Below are positions 17,041 through 26,835 of a stretch of DNA of 64,000 nt, in pieces. This DNA is from Gottfriedia acidiceleris. GTDB taxonomy: Bacteria > Bacillota > Bacilli > Bacillales > Bacillaceae_G. The notes beneath the pieces are model-generated. The model worked only from the letters and a program-made list of their open reading frames with translations, had not been told where the DNA came from and did no database searches. The first letter of the stretch is position 1; each line of letters begins with the position of its first letter. The stretch spans positions 1,178,001 through 1,242,000 of the forward strand of contig NZ_CP096034.1 in NCBI RefSeq assembly GCF_023115465.1, given 5' to 3'. The position numbers and the translations under genes are program-made.

Positions 17041-19692
17041 ATGAAAAAGCTAACTGCTGCTCAAATTCGCCAAATGTACTTAGATTTCTTTAAAGAAAAA
17101 GGTCACTCTATTGAGCCAAGCGCATCTTTAGTACCAGTAGAAGATCCAACTTTATTATGGATTAATAGTGGTGTGGCAACATTAAAAAAATATTTTGATG
17201 GTCGAGTAATTCCAGAGAATCCAAGGATAACAAATTCACAAAAATCAATTCGAACAAATGATATTGAGAATGTTGGGAAAACAGCTCGTCACCATACATT
17301 TTTTGAAATGCTAGGTAATTTCTCAATCGGAGATTATTTCCGTGAAGAAGCTGTAACATGGGGTTGGGAGCTTTTAACTTCATCTGAATGGTTTGGTTTT
17401 GAAAAAGAAAAATTATACGTTACTGTTTATCCTGAAGATAAAGAAACGTATGATTTATGGATTAAATTAGGATTAGATCCTGAGCATATTATCCTTTTAG
17501 AAGGTAACTTCTGGGAAATTGGTGAAGGACCATGTGGACCATGTACAGAGATTTTCTATGATCGTGGATTGAAATATGATCCAGAAAACATTGGAATTAA
17601 ATTATTAAAAGAGGATTTAGAAAATGATCGATATTTAGAAATTTGGAATATTGTATTCTCTCAATTTAATTCAAAAGATGGTTTAGACCGCAAAGAATAC
17701 CCTGAATTACCAAATAAAAACATTGATACTGGTATGGGCTTAGAACGTATGGCAAGTGTCCTACAAGAAGTAGACACAAACTTTGACACTGATTTATTTA
17801 TGCCAATTATCAATGTTGTTGAAACAATTTCTGGTCAAAAATATCGAAATGGACAATTAGATCAAGATACTGCTTTTAAAGTAATTGCTGACCATATACG
17901 TACAGTATCTTTTGCTGTTGCAGATGGGGCTCTTCCTTCAAATGAAGGTCGCGGATATGTATTACGTCGATTAATCCGTCGTGCAGTTCGTTTTGCTAAA
18001 AAACTAGGTATTGAACGTCCATTTATGTTTGAACTTGTTCCAGTGGTTGCAGAAATCATGGAAAGCTACTATCCAAATGTAAAAGAAAAAGTACCGTTCA
18101 TTCAAAAAGTAATTAAAAATGAGGAAGAGCGTTTCCATGAAACATTACATGAAGGATTATCACTTCTTACAAATGTAATGAAGGATGCAAAAGCTAAAGG
18201 AAGTACTGTAATTAAAGGTGAAGATGTTTTCCGTCTTTATGACACTTATGGATTCCCGATTGAATTAACAGAAGAATACGCAGAAGAAGAAGGATTAACA
18301 GTTGATCATGACGGTTTCGAAGTTGAAATGGAAAAACAACGTGAGCGTGCTCGTTCTGCAAGACAAGATGTTGACTCAATGCAGGTACAAAGTGAAGCAC
18401 TTCGTGAAATCAAGGAAACTTCAGCTTTTGTAGGTTATAGCCAAGGTTCGGTTGAATCTACAATTCTTGTTCTTGTACAAGACGGAGAAAAAGTTGAAGA
18501 TGTAGCAAATGGAGAAGAAGCTCATTTAATTCTTGATGTAACTCCTTTCTACGCTGAAAGTGGAGGTCAAATTGCAGACCGTGGAACGTTAACTGCTCCT
18601 GGTTTAAAGGTAGAAGTGCTTGATGTTCAAAAAGCTCCAAACGGACAAAATTTACATCGAGTGAAAGTTGTTGAAGGTGCGTTATCAGTAGGTGCTAAGG
18701 TTGAATCAACAATTAATAAAGCTAACCGTTCAAGTATTGTAAAGAACCACACAGCTACTCACTTATTACACCAAGCATTAAAGGATGTACTTGGAACTCA
18801 TGTAAATCAAGCTGGTTCATTAGTAAATCAAGAACGCTTACGTTTTGACTTCTCACATTTCGGTCAAGTAACGTCTGAAGAACTTGAAATAATTGAAAAA
18901 ATTGTGAATGAAAAAATTTGGGAAAGTATTCCAGTTCAAATTTCTGAAAAAGCAATTGCTGAAGCAAAAGCAATGGGAGCAATGGCATTATTCGGTGAAA
19001 AATATGGTGATGTAGTACGAGTAGTACAAGTTGGAGATTATAGTCTTGAGCTATGTGGTGGATGTCATGTTGATAACACAGCATCAATCGGTACATTTAA
19101 AATAATTTCTGAGTCAGGAATTGGAGCTGGTACGCGCCGTATTGAAGCAGTAACTGGCAAAGCAGCTTACGAATATATGCAAGAACAAATTGGTCAATTA
19201 AAAGAGGCAGCTAGCCTATTAAAATCAAATACGAAAGACGTTGTTGCTCGTATTGAAACTTTACAATCAGATTTAAAACAGGTACAAAAAGAGAATGAAT
19301 CACTTTCTTCAAAATTAAGTAATATTGAAGCAGGAAATATTAGTAATAACGTAAAAGAAGTAAATGGAGTAAAATTCGTTGCTGCTAAAGTAAATGGAGC
19401 AGATATGAATAGTCTTCGCACAATGGTTGATGACCTTAAAAATAAAATTGGTTCTGTTGTTGTATTACTTGGTTCTGCTAATGAAGGTAAAGTAAACTTA
19501 ATTGCTGGTGTTACAAAAGATTTAGTCGGTCAAGGATATCATGCAGGTAATCTAATAAAAGAAGCTGCTACAATTTGTGGCGGAGGAGGCGGAGGCCGTC
19601 CTGATATGGCTCAAGCTGGCGGTAAAGATCCTTCGAAATTAGACGAGGCTGTTGCTTTTGTTGAAAAATGGATGAATACGATTTCAAAATAA
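17041..19692 (+). CDS. alaS: Alanine--tRNA ligase
   Basis: An 883-residue class II alanyl-tRNA synthetase. The catalytic core opens with [20 protein letters not shown] and includes motif 2-like [15 protein letters not shown]. The editing domain has the zinc ligands HTATHLLHQ (about residues 565-573) and CGGCHVDN (about 664-671). The C-Ala region ends with the glycine string of [15 protein letters not shown]. The ATG has GGAGG 8 nt upstream; an upstream in-frame start adds five residues without support. It is governed by the T-box leader. Confidence 0.97.
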   Translation: MKKLTAAQIRQMYLDFFKEKGHSIEPSASLVPVEDPTLLWINSGVATLKKYFDGRVIPENPRITNSQKSIRTNDIENVGKTARHHTFFEMLGNFSIGDYFREEAVTWGWELLTSSEWFGFEKEKLYVTVYPEDKETYDLWIKLGLDPEHIILLEGNFWEIGEGPCGPCTEIFYDRGLKYDPENIGIKLLKEDLENDRYLEIWNIVFSQFNSKDGLDRKEYPELPNKNIDTGMGLERMASVLQEVDTNFDTDLFMPIINVVETISGQKYRNGQLDQDTAFKVIADHIRTVSFAVADGALPSNEGRGYVLRRLIRRAVRFAKKLGIERPFMFELVPVVAEIMESYYPNVKEKVPFIQKVIKNEEERFHETLHEGLSLLTNVMKDAKAKGSTVIKGEDVFRLYDTYGFPIELTEEYAEEEGLTVDHDGFEVEMEKQRERARSARQDVDSMQVQSEALREIKETSAFVGYSQGSVESTILVLVQDGEKVEDVANGEEAHLILDVTPFYAESGGQIADRGTLTAPGLKVEVLDVQKAPNGQNLHRVKVVEGALSVGAKVESTINKANRSSIVKNHTATHLLHQALKDVLGTHVNQAGSLVNQERLRFDFSHFGQVTSEELEIIEKIVNEKIWESIPVQISEKAIAEAKAMGAMALFGEKYGDVVRVVQVGDYSLELCGGCHVDNTASIGTFKIISESGIGAGTRRIEAVTGKAAYEYMQEQIGQLKEAASLLKSNTKDVVARIETLQSDLKQVQKENESLSSKLSNIEAGNISNNVKEVNGVKFVAAKVNGADMNSLRTMVDDLKNKIGSVVVLLGSANEGKVNLIAGVTKDLVGQGYHAGNLIKEAATICGGGGGGRPDMAQAGGKDPSKLDEAVAFVEKWMNTISK

Positions 19693-19805
19693 TACCAAAA
19701 TCGTGTACAATAACAGAAATAAAATTTTTAGCTGATTCGTAACTGTGTAATAAAAATGGTACAATGTAATTAGCTAAAAATATACGGATAAGTGGGGTGC
19801 TTTGT

Positions 19806-20072
19806 ATGGATTCATTTGATAAAACGATGAAGTTTAGTTTGCAAGATGAAGGTCAAGATATACGAGTTAATGAAGTTTTGTTAAAGGTTCATGACGCGTT
19901 ACAAGAAAAAGGCTATAATCCAATCAATCAAATAGTAGGATACTTATTATCAGGTGATCCTGCATACATTCCTCGTCACAATGACGCAAGAAGTATGATG
20001 AAAAAATTAGAACGTGATGAAATCATTGAGGAATTAGTTAAATCTTACTTACAACAACATCGTGGAGAATAA
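19806..20072 (+). CDS. ireB: IreB-family regulatory phosphoprotein (UPF0297, YrzL)
   Basis: An 88-residue protein of the UPF0297/IreB family, the exact usual length, beginning [16 protein letters not shown] and containing the conserved [21 protein letters not shown]. In Enterococcus, IreB is a substrate of the IreK Ser/Thr kinase in cell-wall stress control; in Bacillus its role is less clear. The conserved N-terminal threonine T6 is present. The stop is 3 nt before ruvX, indicating tight coupling. The ATG is preceded by GTGGGGTG. Confidence 0.92.
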   Translation: MDSFDKTMKFSLQDEGQDIRVNEVLLKVHDALQEKGYNPINQIVGYLLSGDPAYIPRHNDARSMMKKLERDEIIEELVKSYLQQHRGE

Positions 20073-20075
20073 TTA

Positions 20076-20492
20076 ATGAGAGCACTTGGGCTAGATGTAG
20101 GTACTAAAACAATTGGTGTAGCTGTAAGTGATGCTCTTGGTTGGACAGCTCAAGGTCTTGAGACAGTCAAAATTGATGAAGAACGTCAGAAATTTGGACT
20201 AGACCGACTAAAAGAAATCATCGACAGCTACGAAATCGAAAAAATAGTTGTAGGCTTACCTAAAAATATGAACGGAAGTATTGGAGAACGCGGAGAAGCT
20301 TGTACGCGTTTTGGAAAAATGCTTGAAGAAGAATTCAAACTTCCGGTTATACTATGGGATGAAAGACTTTCAACAATGGCTGCCGAACGTTTTCTAATCT
20401 CTGCTGACGTAAGTCGTAAGAAAAGAAAACAAGTAATCGATAAAATGGCAGCAGTAGTTATTTTACAAAACTACTTAGATAGTATAAAGTGA
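20076..20492 (+). CDS. ruvX: Putative pre-16S rRNA nuclease / Holliday junction resolvase RuvX (YqgF)
   Basis: A 138-residue RNase H-fold protein of the YqgF/RuvX family. The first catalytic aspartate is in [16 protein letters not shown] (D7), with the [16 protein letters not shown] loop, and late acidic residues in [12 protein letters not shown] and the final [12 protein letters not shown] helix. In E. coli YqgF matures 16S rRNA; a recombination role has also been proposed. Length equals B. subtilis YrrK. It is coupled to ireB and followed by yrzB. Confidence 0.93.
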   Translation: MRALGLDVGTKTIGVAVSDALGWTAQGLETVKIDEERQKFGLDRLKEIIDSYEIEKIVVGLPKNMNGSIGERGEACTRFGKMLEEEFKLPVILWDERLSTMAAERFLISADVSRKKRKQVIDKMAAVVILQNYLDSIK

Positions 20493-20606
20493 TAAAGAAG
20501 ATTGGAGATTGGTCGACAATAAGAGTATTTACAGTAGATCTTATTAGGCGGCCCCTCCAACTATTCACTTATACATATAAGGATTAAAATAATTGAGGTG
20601 ATATAA

Positions 20607-20897
20607 ATGGAACACGGTGAAGACAGACAAATTACAATCATCGATGAGGAAGGTAATGAGATTCTTTGTAATATTATCATGACTTTCGAATCAGATGATT
20701 ACGGTAAATCATATGTAATTTATAGTCCAGTTGGACAAGAGTTTGATGAAGATGGAGACCCAATCTACCATGCATCTAGCTTCATTCCTGCAGAAGATGG
20801 TGAAGATGGAGAGTTATATCCAATCGAATCAGACGAAGAGTGGGAAATGGTTGAAGAAGTATTAAACACTTTCTTTGACGAAGAAGAAGCAGAATAA
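20607..20897 (+). CDS. yrzB: DUF1292 acidic protein (YrzB)
   Basis: A 96-residue strongly acidic soluble protein of the DUF1292 family: [28 protein letters not shown] opens a beta-rich fold, then [17 protein letters not shown] and the acidic tail [20 protein letters not shown]. It always travels with yrzL and yrrK in Bacillus, as here. Biochemical function is unknown. The ATG has GAGGTG upstream; a terminator closes the ireB-ruvX-yrzB unit. Confidence 0.9.
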   Translation: MEHGEDRQITIIDEEGNEILCNIIMTFESDDYGKSYVIYSPVGQEFDEDGDPIYHASSFIPAEDGEDGELYPIESDEEWEMVEEVLNTFFDEEEAE

Positions 20898-20912
20898 TAT
20901 CTCTGTATTAAA

Positions 20913-20949
20913 AATGCTAAGCACTTATAAAAGTGTTTAGCATTTTTTT
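20913..20949 (+). terminator. Terminator after yrzB
   Basis: Arms ATGCTAAGCACTT / AAGTGTTTAGCAT with loop ATAA, followed by T7. Confidence 0.88.
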
Positions 20950-21017
20950 ATGTTGAAAATTGCCGATTTAGCACATATTTGTAGTATACTATAACGTGGA
21001 AAAGGAGGTAGATAAGT

Positions 21018-22112
21018 TTGTCATTTAATGATTTTGATAAAAATGGATACAAGAATACAAATAAAAAAAGCAAAGGTATGCTTATTTTTACATATTTTAT
21101 GATTGCTTGTATTGTCGTAGTTGGAGCGGGGTTTGCAACTTATCAATATATGTTAAAACCTGTTAATTCAGCAAATAAACAAATTAAATTAGTAACAATT
21201 CCTGAAGGAAGCTCTGTTGATAATATTGCAGCAATTTTTAAAAAGAAAAACTTAATAAAAAATACATCAATTTTTAAACTATATGTGAAGTTGCATAACA
21301 AAGCTAGTCTAAAATCAGGGAATTATCATTTTAGCGAAAACCAAGGGGTTGCTACAATTGTAAACCACTTACAAGTAGGTGGTAAATATCAGGTTGCTGT
21401 AAAGGATTTAATGATTCCTGAAGGTTCTCAAATTAACGAAATCGCAGCGACTATTGCAAAAGAATTTAAATTAGATCAAGCAGCTGTACTAAAACAGTTG
21501 AATGATAAAGCATTTATTCAGGGGCTACAAAAAAAGTTTCCTCAATTAATAACGAATGATGTTTTTAAACCTGGAATACGCTATCCGTTAGAAGGGTACT
21601 TATATCCATCAACTTATATGTATGGGGATTTTACTCCGAGCTTAGAGGAAATTATTACACCGATGCTAAATGAAACAGTGAAAATTTTAGATCAATATAA
21701 AGCAGAAATGAGTAACAAAAAACTTACGCCTCATCAGACATTAACAATGGCCTCGTTAATTGAGGAAGAAGCAACCGGTACAACCGATCGAAAGTTAATT
21801 TCAAGTGTATTTTATAATCGACTAAAAATAGGAATGCCATTACAAACGGATCCAACAGTTTTGTATGCACTGGGTAAACATAAAGAACGTGTTTTATATA
21901 AAGATTTAGAAGTTAAATCTCCTTATAATACTTATTATGTTAAAGGGTTACCGGTAGGACCAATCGCAAGTGCTGGCGTTGATAGTATAGTAGCTGCTCT
22001 TGAGCCTGCTAAATCAGATTATTTATATTTCCTTGCTGATAAAACAGGTAAAGTAATCTTTACAAAATCGTTAGCTGAGCACAATACAGAAAAAGAAAAG
22101 CATATAAAATAA
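21018..22112 (+). CDS. mltG: Endolytic murein transglycosylase MltG
   Basis: A 364-residue membrane-anchored YceG/MltG enzyme that cleaves nascent glycan strands. A cytoplasmic stub is followed by a transmembrane helix at about residues 22-43, a LysM-like subdomain (VTIPEGSSVDNIAAIF) and the catalytic region with LTMASLIEEEATG, whose glutamate is the catalytic residue of the family, and LKIGMPLQTDPTVLYAL. The start is TTG with AAAGGAGG 9 nt upstream; no better start exists before the membrane helix. The equivalent B. subtilis gene is yrrL. Confidence 0.93.
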   Translation: MSFNDFDKNGYKNTNKKSKGMLIFTYFMIACIVVVGAGFATYQYMLKPVNSANKQIKLVTIPEGSSVDNIAAIFKKKNLIKNTSIFKLYVKLHNKASLKSGNYHFSENQGVATIVNHLQVGGKYQVAVKDLMIPEGSQINEIAATIAKEFKLDQAAVLKQLNDKAFIQGLQKKFPQLITNDVFKPGIRYPLEGYLYPSTYMYGDFTPSLEEIITPMLNETVKILDQYKAEMSNKKLTPHQTLTMASLIEEEATGTTDRKLISSVFYNRLKIGMPLQTDPTVLYALGKHKERVLYKDLEVKSPYNTYYVKGLPVGPIASAGVDSIVAALEPAKSDYLYFLADKTGKVIFTKSLAEHNTEKEKHIK

Positions 22113-22469
22113 AAAGTTGGAAATACTTGTATATTATAGAAAACTCGTCAAGTGAAATCCTTTAAGGCGAAGACGTAGTTGCACTTATACTTTATTCCTA
22201 AAATAAGCAACCACGTCGAGTAATCTACTTGCTGACAATTTATAATTTTTAAAGTGCAAATATTAAATTCCTCAGTAGAATAAAGAGTCTACTGAGGAAT
22301 TTTGTAAATTAAAAAATAGTGAAAGCGTTGCAACTATTCTTGGTACTAGCCAAGGGTCTTTTTTTTATGTTAGAATATTACGGGTCTAAAAAAATTAAAG
22401 ATACACAGAAATTTTACTTACACCTTGTTTTTTGACAAGGTTGTATTTCTATTGGAGGCTTTATAAGCA
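22113..22469. other. Structured intergenic region between mltG and trmR
   Basis: No gene. It contains a foldback with arms GACGTAGTTGC (from about 22169) and GCAACCACGTC (10 of 11 pairs) enclosed by ACTCG/CGAGT; a terminator-like hairpin with arms ATTCCTCAGTAGA / TCTACTGAGGAAT (22267-22300); a second with CTTGG/CCAAG and T8 (22339-22366); and a short CCTTG/CAAGG stem just before the trmR ribosome site. Confidence 0.6.
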
Positions 22470-23129
22470 ATGAATGACGTTTTAGTTCGTCAATACTTGG
22501 CGAATTTTTATAAACATAGAGAACCTTTTATAGAAGAAATGGAATCATATGCATTTGAGCATCACGTGCCGATCATGGATAAAGCAGGCATGGAATTTAT
22601 GCTTGGTTTACTTTATTTAATACAGCCAACTTCCATTCTTGAAATTGGTAGTGCGATAGGTTATTCAAGTATTCGAATGGCAAAAGAGTTTCCAAATGTG
22701 AAGATTGTTACAATGGAGCGAAACGCAGAGAGAATTCGAAAAGCAAAAGAATTTATTGAGCGAAGTGATTACAGTAATCGAATTCTACTTTTAGAAGGTG
22801 ATGCTTTACTTTTAAAAGAAAAGTTGCCTGAGAACAGACGATTTGATGTTATTTTTATCGACGCAGCTAAAGCTCAGTATAAACGATTTTTTGAATTATA
22901 TGAGCCTTTACTATCGGACAGAGGTGTTATCATTTCAGATAATGTTTTATTTAAAGGCCAAGTTGCTGAAAGTGCGGATTTAGTTGATGATCGACGAAAG
23001 AAAGCTTTAATAAAAAAGATTCAAAATTACAATGAATGGCTAATGAATCACCCTAAGTATGATTCGACAATTATACCAATTGGTGATGGAGTTGCTATTA
23101 GTAAGAAAAGGGGAGTTAATAATGATTAA
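22470..23129 (+). CDS. trmR: tRNA 5-hydroxyuridine methyltransferase TrmR
   Basis: A 219-residue class I SAM-dependent O-methyltransferase. The SAM motif LEIGSAIGYSSIRMA is at about residues 57-71, followed by VTMERN and the catalytic metal/aspartate segment DVIFIDAAKAQYKRFFELY, typical of the YrrM/CCoAOMT-like family. In B. subtilis YrrM (TrmR) methylates ho5U34 to mo5U34 in tRNAs. It overlaps the next gene by 8 nt, and the next two genes are the hydroxylation proteins, so the whole wobble-uridine pathway is in one operon. Confidence 0.9.
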   Translation: MNDVLVRQYLANFYKHREPFIEEMESYAFEHHVPIMDKAGMEFMLGLLYLIQPTSILEIGSAIGYSSIRMAKEFPNVKIVTMERNAERIRKAKEFIERSDYSNRILLLEGDALLLKEKLPENRRFDVIFIDAAKAQYKRFFELYEPLLSDRGVIISDNVLFKGQVAESADLVDDRRKKALIKKIQNYNEWLMNHPKYDSTIIPIGDGVAISKKRGVNND

Positions 23130-24054
23130 GCCTGAATTATTAGTTACGCCAACAAACCTAAATGATATAGATAAATTAGCTGATGCTGGAGCAGACGCAG
23201 TAATTATTGGTGAACAACGTTTTGGATTACGCTTAGCGGGTGAATTTAATCGTGAAGCTGTAAAAGAAGCAGTAGAAATTGCACATAAAAAAAATGTAAA
23301 AGTATATGTAGCGATGAATGGCGTTTACCATAATGAAATTCTTGATGAAATTGAAGATTATATTGCTTTTTTAAGAGACGCAAATGTGGATGCTATTGTA
23401 TTCGGAGATCCTGCAGTTCTTATGTCAGTACGTGCGATTGCACCTAAAATGCAATTACATTGGAATACAGAAACAACGGCTACAAACTGGTTTACTTGTA
23501 ATTACTGGGGTAAACGTGGGTCAAAACGTGCGGTATTAGCTAGGGAATTAAGCTTTGAGGCTGTCGCTGAAATTAAAGAAAATGCTAAAGTAGAAATCGA
23601 AGTACAAGTACATGGAATGACGGCTATGTTCCAATCAAAACGTTCACTTGTTGGGAACTACTTTGAATACCAAGGAAAAAATTTAGAAATCGTTGAGCAA
23701 AAGAAATATGAAGAAAATATGTTCTTAGTTGACCACGAGCGTAATAATAAATATCCAATTTTTGAAGACCAAAATGGAACTCATATTATGAGTCCAAATG
23801 ATATTTGTCTTGTTAATGAGTTAGAAGAATTAGTTGATGCAGGTATTGATTCATTCAAAATTGACGGTGTCTTAAAATCTTCAGAATATATCATTGAAGT
23901 AACAAAACTATACAGACAAGCTATAGACCTATGTGTAGAAGACCGTAAAGCTTACGAAGAAATCAAAGACGAACTTTTCGACAAAATCGAAGCAATCCAA
24001 CCTGTAAACAGACCACTGGACACAGGATTCTTCTTTAAAGAAACAGTGTATTAA
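23122..24054 (+). CDS. trhP1: U32-family tRNA hydroxylation protein TrhP1 (YrrN-like)
   Basis: A 310-residue protein of the peptidase-U32 family with a TIM-barrel-like N-part (PELLVTPTNLNDIDKLADAGADAVIIGE) and the conserved MSPNDICLVNELEELVDAGIDSFKIDGVLKS. In B. subtilis YrrN and YrrO (TrhP1/TrhP2) support prephenate-dependent hydroxylation of U34. The start is the ATG overlapping the trmR stop, with GGGAG 6 nt upstream. Unlike the next gene it lacks a cysteine-rich cluster, as expected for the shorter paralogue. Confidence 0.88.
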   Translation: MIKPELLVTPTNLNDIDKLADAGADAVIIGEQRFGLRLAGEFNREAVKEAVEIAHKKNVKVYVAMNGVYHNEILDEIEDYIAFLRDANVDAIVFGDPAVLMSVRAIAPKMQLHWNTETTATNWFTCNYWGKRGSKRAVLARELSFEAVAEIKENAKVEIEVQVHGMTAMFQSKRSLVGNYFEYQGKNLEIVEQKKYEENMFLVDHERNNKYPIFEDQNGTHIMSPNDICLVNELEELVDAGIDSFKIDGVLKSSEYIIEVTKLYRQAIDLCVEDRKAYEEIKDELFDKIEAIQPVNRPLDTGFFFKETVY

Positions 24055-24140
24055 TAGAGTTATGATGGAAAAGCAGGAAAGCCAGGGAATTCTAGAACTA
24101 GAACCTTGTACCTTAACTGTATTAAAGAGGAGGACTAATA

Positions 24141-25418
24141 ATGGCAATTGGACAATTAGATAAAATAGTTGATGGCAAACGTGTAATCGTGAAGAAACCT
24201 GAGCTATTAGCACCGGCTGGTAATTTAGAAAAATTAAAAATTGCAGTAAGATATGGCGCAGATGCCGTATTTATTGGTGGTAGAGAGTTTGGTTTACGTT
24301 CGAATGCAGATAACTTCTCTATTGAAGAAATGGCTGAAGGGGTAGAATTTGCAAACAAATTTAATGCGAAAATATATGTAACAACAAATATATTTGCTCA
24401 TAACGAAAACATGGACGGATTAGTTGAGTATTTACAAGGAATTGAAGCTGCAGGTGTTACGGGAATTATTGTAGCTGACCCATATATCATTGAAACATGT
24501 AAAGAAGCAGCACCTAAATTAGAGGTTCATTTAAGTACACAACAATCTTTAACAAATTATCGTGCTGCACAGTACTGGAAAGAAGAAGGATTACATCGAT
24601 TAGTATTAGCACGTGAGACGAGCTATGAAGAAATCAAAGAAATCAAAGAAAAAGTAGACGTTGAAATTGAAACTTTTATTCATGGTGCAATGTGTATTGC
24701 TTATTCTGGCCGTTGTACGTTGAGTAATCATATGACTGCACGTGATTCGAACCGTGGTGGATGCTGTCAATCATGTCGTTGGGATTACGATTTAGTTCAA
24801 ACTGAGTCACAAAATCCGGATGCAACAGAAAATGCTTTATTTGCTGAAGAAGATGCACCGTTTGCAATGAGCCCGAAAGATTTAAATTTATTACGTTCAA
24901 TTCCTAAATTTATTGAAATGGGTGTAGATAGTTTAAAAATTGAAGGACGTATGAAATCAATTCATTACGTAGCAACAGTTGTATCTGTTTATCGTAAAAT
25001 AATTGATGCATATTGTGCTGACCCAGAAAACTTTGAATTTAAAGAAGAATGGGTTGAAGAACTAGATAAATGTGCGAATCGTGACACTGCTTCTTCTTTC
25101 TTTGAAGGATTCCCAGGAATGAAAGAGCAAATGTATGGAAATCATAGCAAAAAAACAACGTATGATTTTGCAGGTCTTGTACTAGACTATGATGATGAAA
25201 CTGGTATCGCAACAATCCAACAACGTAACTACTTCAAACCAGGTGACCAAATTGAATTTTTTGGACCTGAAATTGAAAACTTCAAACAAACAGTTGGTGT
25301 AATTGTTAATGAAGATGGAACAGAAGTAGACGCTGCAAGACATCCATTAGAAATTGTAAAAATTAAAGTGAATCAAAAAGTTTATCCTTACAACATGATG
25401 AGAAAAAAGTTAGTTTGA
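24141..25418 (+). CDS. trhP2: U32-family tRNA hydroxylation protein TrhP2 (YrrO-like)
   Basis: A 425-residue U32-family protein. After the barrel start (KKPELLAPAGNLEKLKIAVRYGADAVFIGG) it has the family signature with clustered cysteines (ETFIHGAMCIAYSGRCTLS, then GGCCQSCRWDY), which in this family can hold an Fe-S cluster. The C-terminal beta domain (FAGLVLDYDDETGIATIQQRNYFKPGDQIEFFGP) is typical of the full-length members. It pairs with trhP1 for ho5U34 formation. AGAGGAGG precedes the ATG, 86 bp after trhP1. Confidence 0.9.
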   Translation: MAIGQLDKIVDGKRVIVKKPELLAPAGNLEKLKIAVRYGADAVFIGGREFGLRSNADNFSIEEMAEGVEFANKFNAKIYVTTNIFAHNENMDGLVEYLQGIEAAGVTGIIVADPYIIETCKEAAPKLEVHLSTQQSLTNYRAAQYWKEEGLHRLVLARETSYEEIKEIKEKVDVEIETFIHGAMCIAYSGRCTLSNHMTARDSNRGGCCQSCRWDYDLVQTESQNPDATENALFAEEDAPFAMSPKDLNLLRSIPKFIEMGVDSLKIEGRMKSIHYVATVVSVYRKIIDAYCADPENFEFKEEWVEELDKCANRDTASSFFEGFPGMKEQMYGNHSKKTTYDFAGLVLDYDDETGIATIQQRNYFKPGDQIEFFGPEIENFKQTVGVIVNEDGTEVDAARHPLEIVKIKVNQKVYPYNMMRKKLV

Positions 25419-25438
25419 TAAGAAAGAGGGATTGAAGT

Positions 25439-26074
25439 ATGGGGAATAAGCCCATTGTAATTGGAATTGCTGGAGGGACTGGCTCTGGTAAAACTTCTGT
25501 AACAAAAGCAATCTATGATCAATTTAAAGGTCATTCAATTTTAATGATTCAGCAAGATTCTTATTATAGAGATCAAACGCATTTGCCAATGGAAGAAAGA
25601 TTGAAAACAAATTATGACCATCCATTAGCATTTGATAATGATTTGTTTATTGAGCATATAAAAGATTTATTGCAATACAAAGCAATTGAAAAACCTGTAT
25701 ATGACTATACAATTCATACAAGATCTTCAGAAACAATCCCTGTAGAGCCAAAAGAAGTTATTATTTTAGAAGGTATTCTAGTATTAGAAGACGAGCGTTT
25801 ACGTGACTTAATGGACATAAAGATATTTGTAGATACGGATGCTGATTTACGAATACTTCGTCGAATACAAAGAGATATAAAAGAACGTGGAAGAACAGTC
25901 GATTCTGTGGTTGATCAATATGTAAATGTTGTACGCCCTATGCATAATCAATTCTGTGAACCATCTAAGAAATTCGCAGATATTATCATACCAGAAGGCG
26001 GTCAGAACTTTGTGGCTATTGATTTAATGGCTACAAAAATTCAGACTATACTTGAAAGAGTAAGTGTATTATAA
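25439..26074 (+). CDS. udk: Uridine kinase
   Basis: A 211-residue uridine/cytidine kinase of the pyrimidine salvage pathway (NTP + uridine to UMP). The P-loop GGTGSGKTS is at residues 12-20, then QQDSYYRD, the NYDHPLAFD substrate segment and the [11 protein letters not shown] lid. Length equals B. subtilis Udk. It follows trhP2 by 20 bp and likely belongs to the same operon. A hairpin follows the stop. Confidence 0.95.
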   Translation: MGNKPIVIGIAGGTGSGKTSVTKAIYDQFKGHSILMIQQDSYYRDQTHLPMEERLKTNYDHPLAFDNDLFIEHIKDLLQYKAIEKPVYDYTIHTRSSETIPVEPKEVIILEGILVLEDERLRDLMDIKIFVDTDADLRILRRIQRDIKERGRTVDSVVDQYVNVVRPMHNQFCEPSKKFADIIIPEGGQNFVAIDLMATKIQTILERVSVL

Positions 26075-26112
26075 TACGTTCATATGAGAGAATAATTCCT
26101 AAATATAATTTT

Positions 26113-26148
26113 GGAAAGATGGAGAAGCACCCACTTCTTCATCTTTCT
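26113..26148 (+). terminator. Hairpin after udk
   Basis: Arms GAAAGATGGAGAAG / CTTCTTCATCTTTC-like (one mismatch) with loop CACCCA. The tail is TATATA rather than a pure T-run, so termination efficiency is uncertain. Confidence 0.6.
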
Positions 26149-26203
26149 ATATAAAAGAATGCGTTTTCATAAGTTGAATGTTTCATTTATTATTCTCATA
26201 CAC

Positions 26204-26230
26204 TGTTTGTACAAGTACATTGTATAAACA
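26204..26230. promoter_or_regulatory. Near-perfect dyad upstream of greA
   Basis: TGTTTGTACAA (26204-26214) and TTGTATAAACA (26220-26230) match as an inverted repeat at 10 of 11 positions around GTACA. It lies about 55 bp before the greA start, where an operator or leader hairpin could sit. The bound factor is unknown. Confidence 0.4.
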
Positions 26231-26285
26231 GATATTTAGAAGTTCTACATAAAAGAAACGGTGGATACTAAAAGGAGTGTACAAA

Positions 26286-26762
26286 ATGGCTAACGAAAAA
26301 AAATTCCCTATGACTTTAGCTGGGAAACAAAAATTAGAACAAGAATTAGAAAACTTAAAAACAGTAAAGCGTGCTGAAGTAGTAGAGCGTATTAAAATAG
26401 CTCGTAGCTTTGGTGACCTTTCAGAGAACTCTGAATACGATGCTGCAAAAGATGAACAAGCATTTGTTGAAGGTCGTATTACAACTTTAGAAAATATGAT
26501 TCGTAATGCTGAAATTATTACTGAAAATAATGATGCATCAGATACAGTAACTTTAGGTAAATCTGTAACTTTCTTAGAATTACCAGCTGGTGACGAAGAA
26601 ACTTACACAATTGTAGGTAGTGCTGAGGCTGATCCATTTGAGGGTAAAATTTCAAATGATTCTCCAATCGCAAAAAGCTTATTAGGCAAAACTGTTGGTG
26701 AAGAAGTGACTGTTAATACGCCAGGTGGAGATATGCAAGTAAGAATTATTGCTGTTAAATAA
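26286..26762 (+). CDS. greA: Transcription elongation factor GreA
   Basis: A 158-residue GreA that stimulates RNA polymerase to cleave backtracked transcripts. The N-terminal coiled-coil hairpin has the tip acidic residues in [16 protein letters not shown] (about residues 43-58), followed by the FKBP-like C-terminal domain ([10 protein letters not shown] to [10 protein letters not shown]). The start is the ATG at 26286 after AAAGGAG; an in-frame start nine bases upstream overlaps the spacer. A strong terminator follows. Confidence 0.95.
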   Translation: MANEKKFPMTLAGKQKLEQELENLKTVKRAEVVERIKIARSFGDLSENSEYDAAKDEQAFVEGRITTLENMIRNAEIITENNDASDTVTLGKSVTFLELPAGDEETYTIVGSAEADPFEGKISNDSPIAKSLLGKTVGEEVTVNTPGGDMQVRIIAVK

Positions 26763-26798
26763 TTTGATTTGTTTAACAATTTAATTGTTTGAAAAAAG

Positions 26799-26833
26799 AA
26801 CACCCCGTCTACACTGTAGATGAGGTGTTTTTT
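26799..26833 (+). terminator. Terminator of greA that also carries the pbpI ribosome site
   Basis: A 14-bp stem (one C-A mismatch) from AACACC to GGTGTT around loop ACT, followed by T6. The 3' arm contains GAGGTG (26822-26827), the only Shine-Dalgarno before the pbpI ATG at 26836. Confidence 0.85.
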
Positions 26834-26835
26834 AT

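Noticed and set aside
18212-19096. Several open frames antisense to alaS
   Set aside because: They are shadows of a strongly coding AlaS frame, have Leu/His-rich compositions typical of antisense reading and lack ribosome sites.
22319-22332. TGAAAGCGTTGCAA as a catabolite-responsive element
   Set aside because: Two mismatches at conserved positions of the cre consensus and no matching promoter nearby; too weak.
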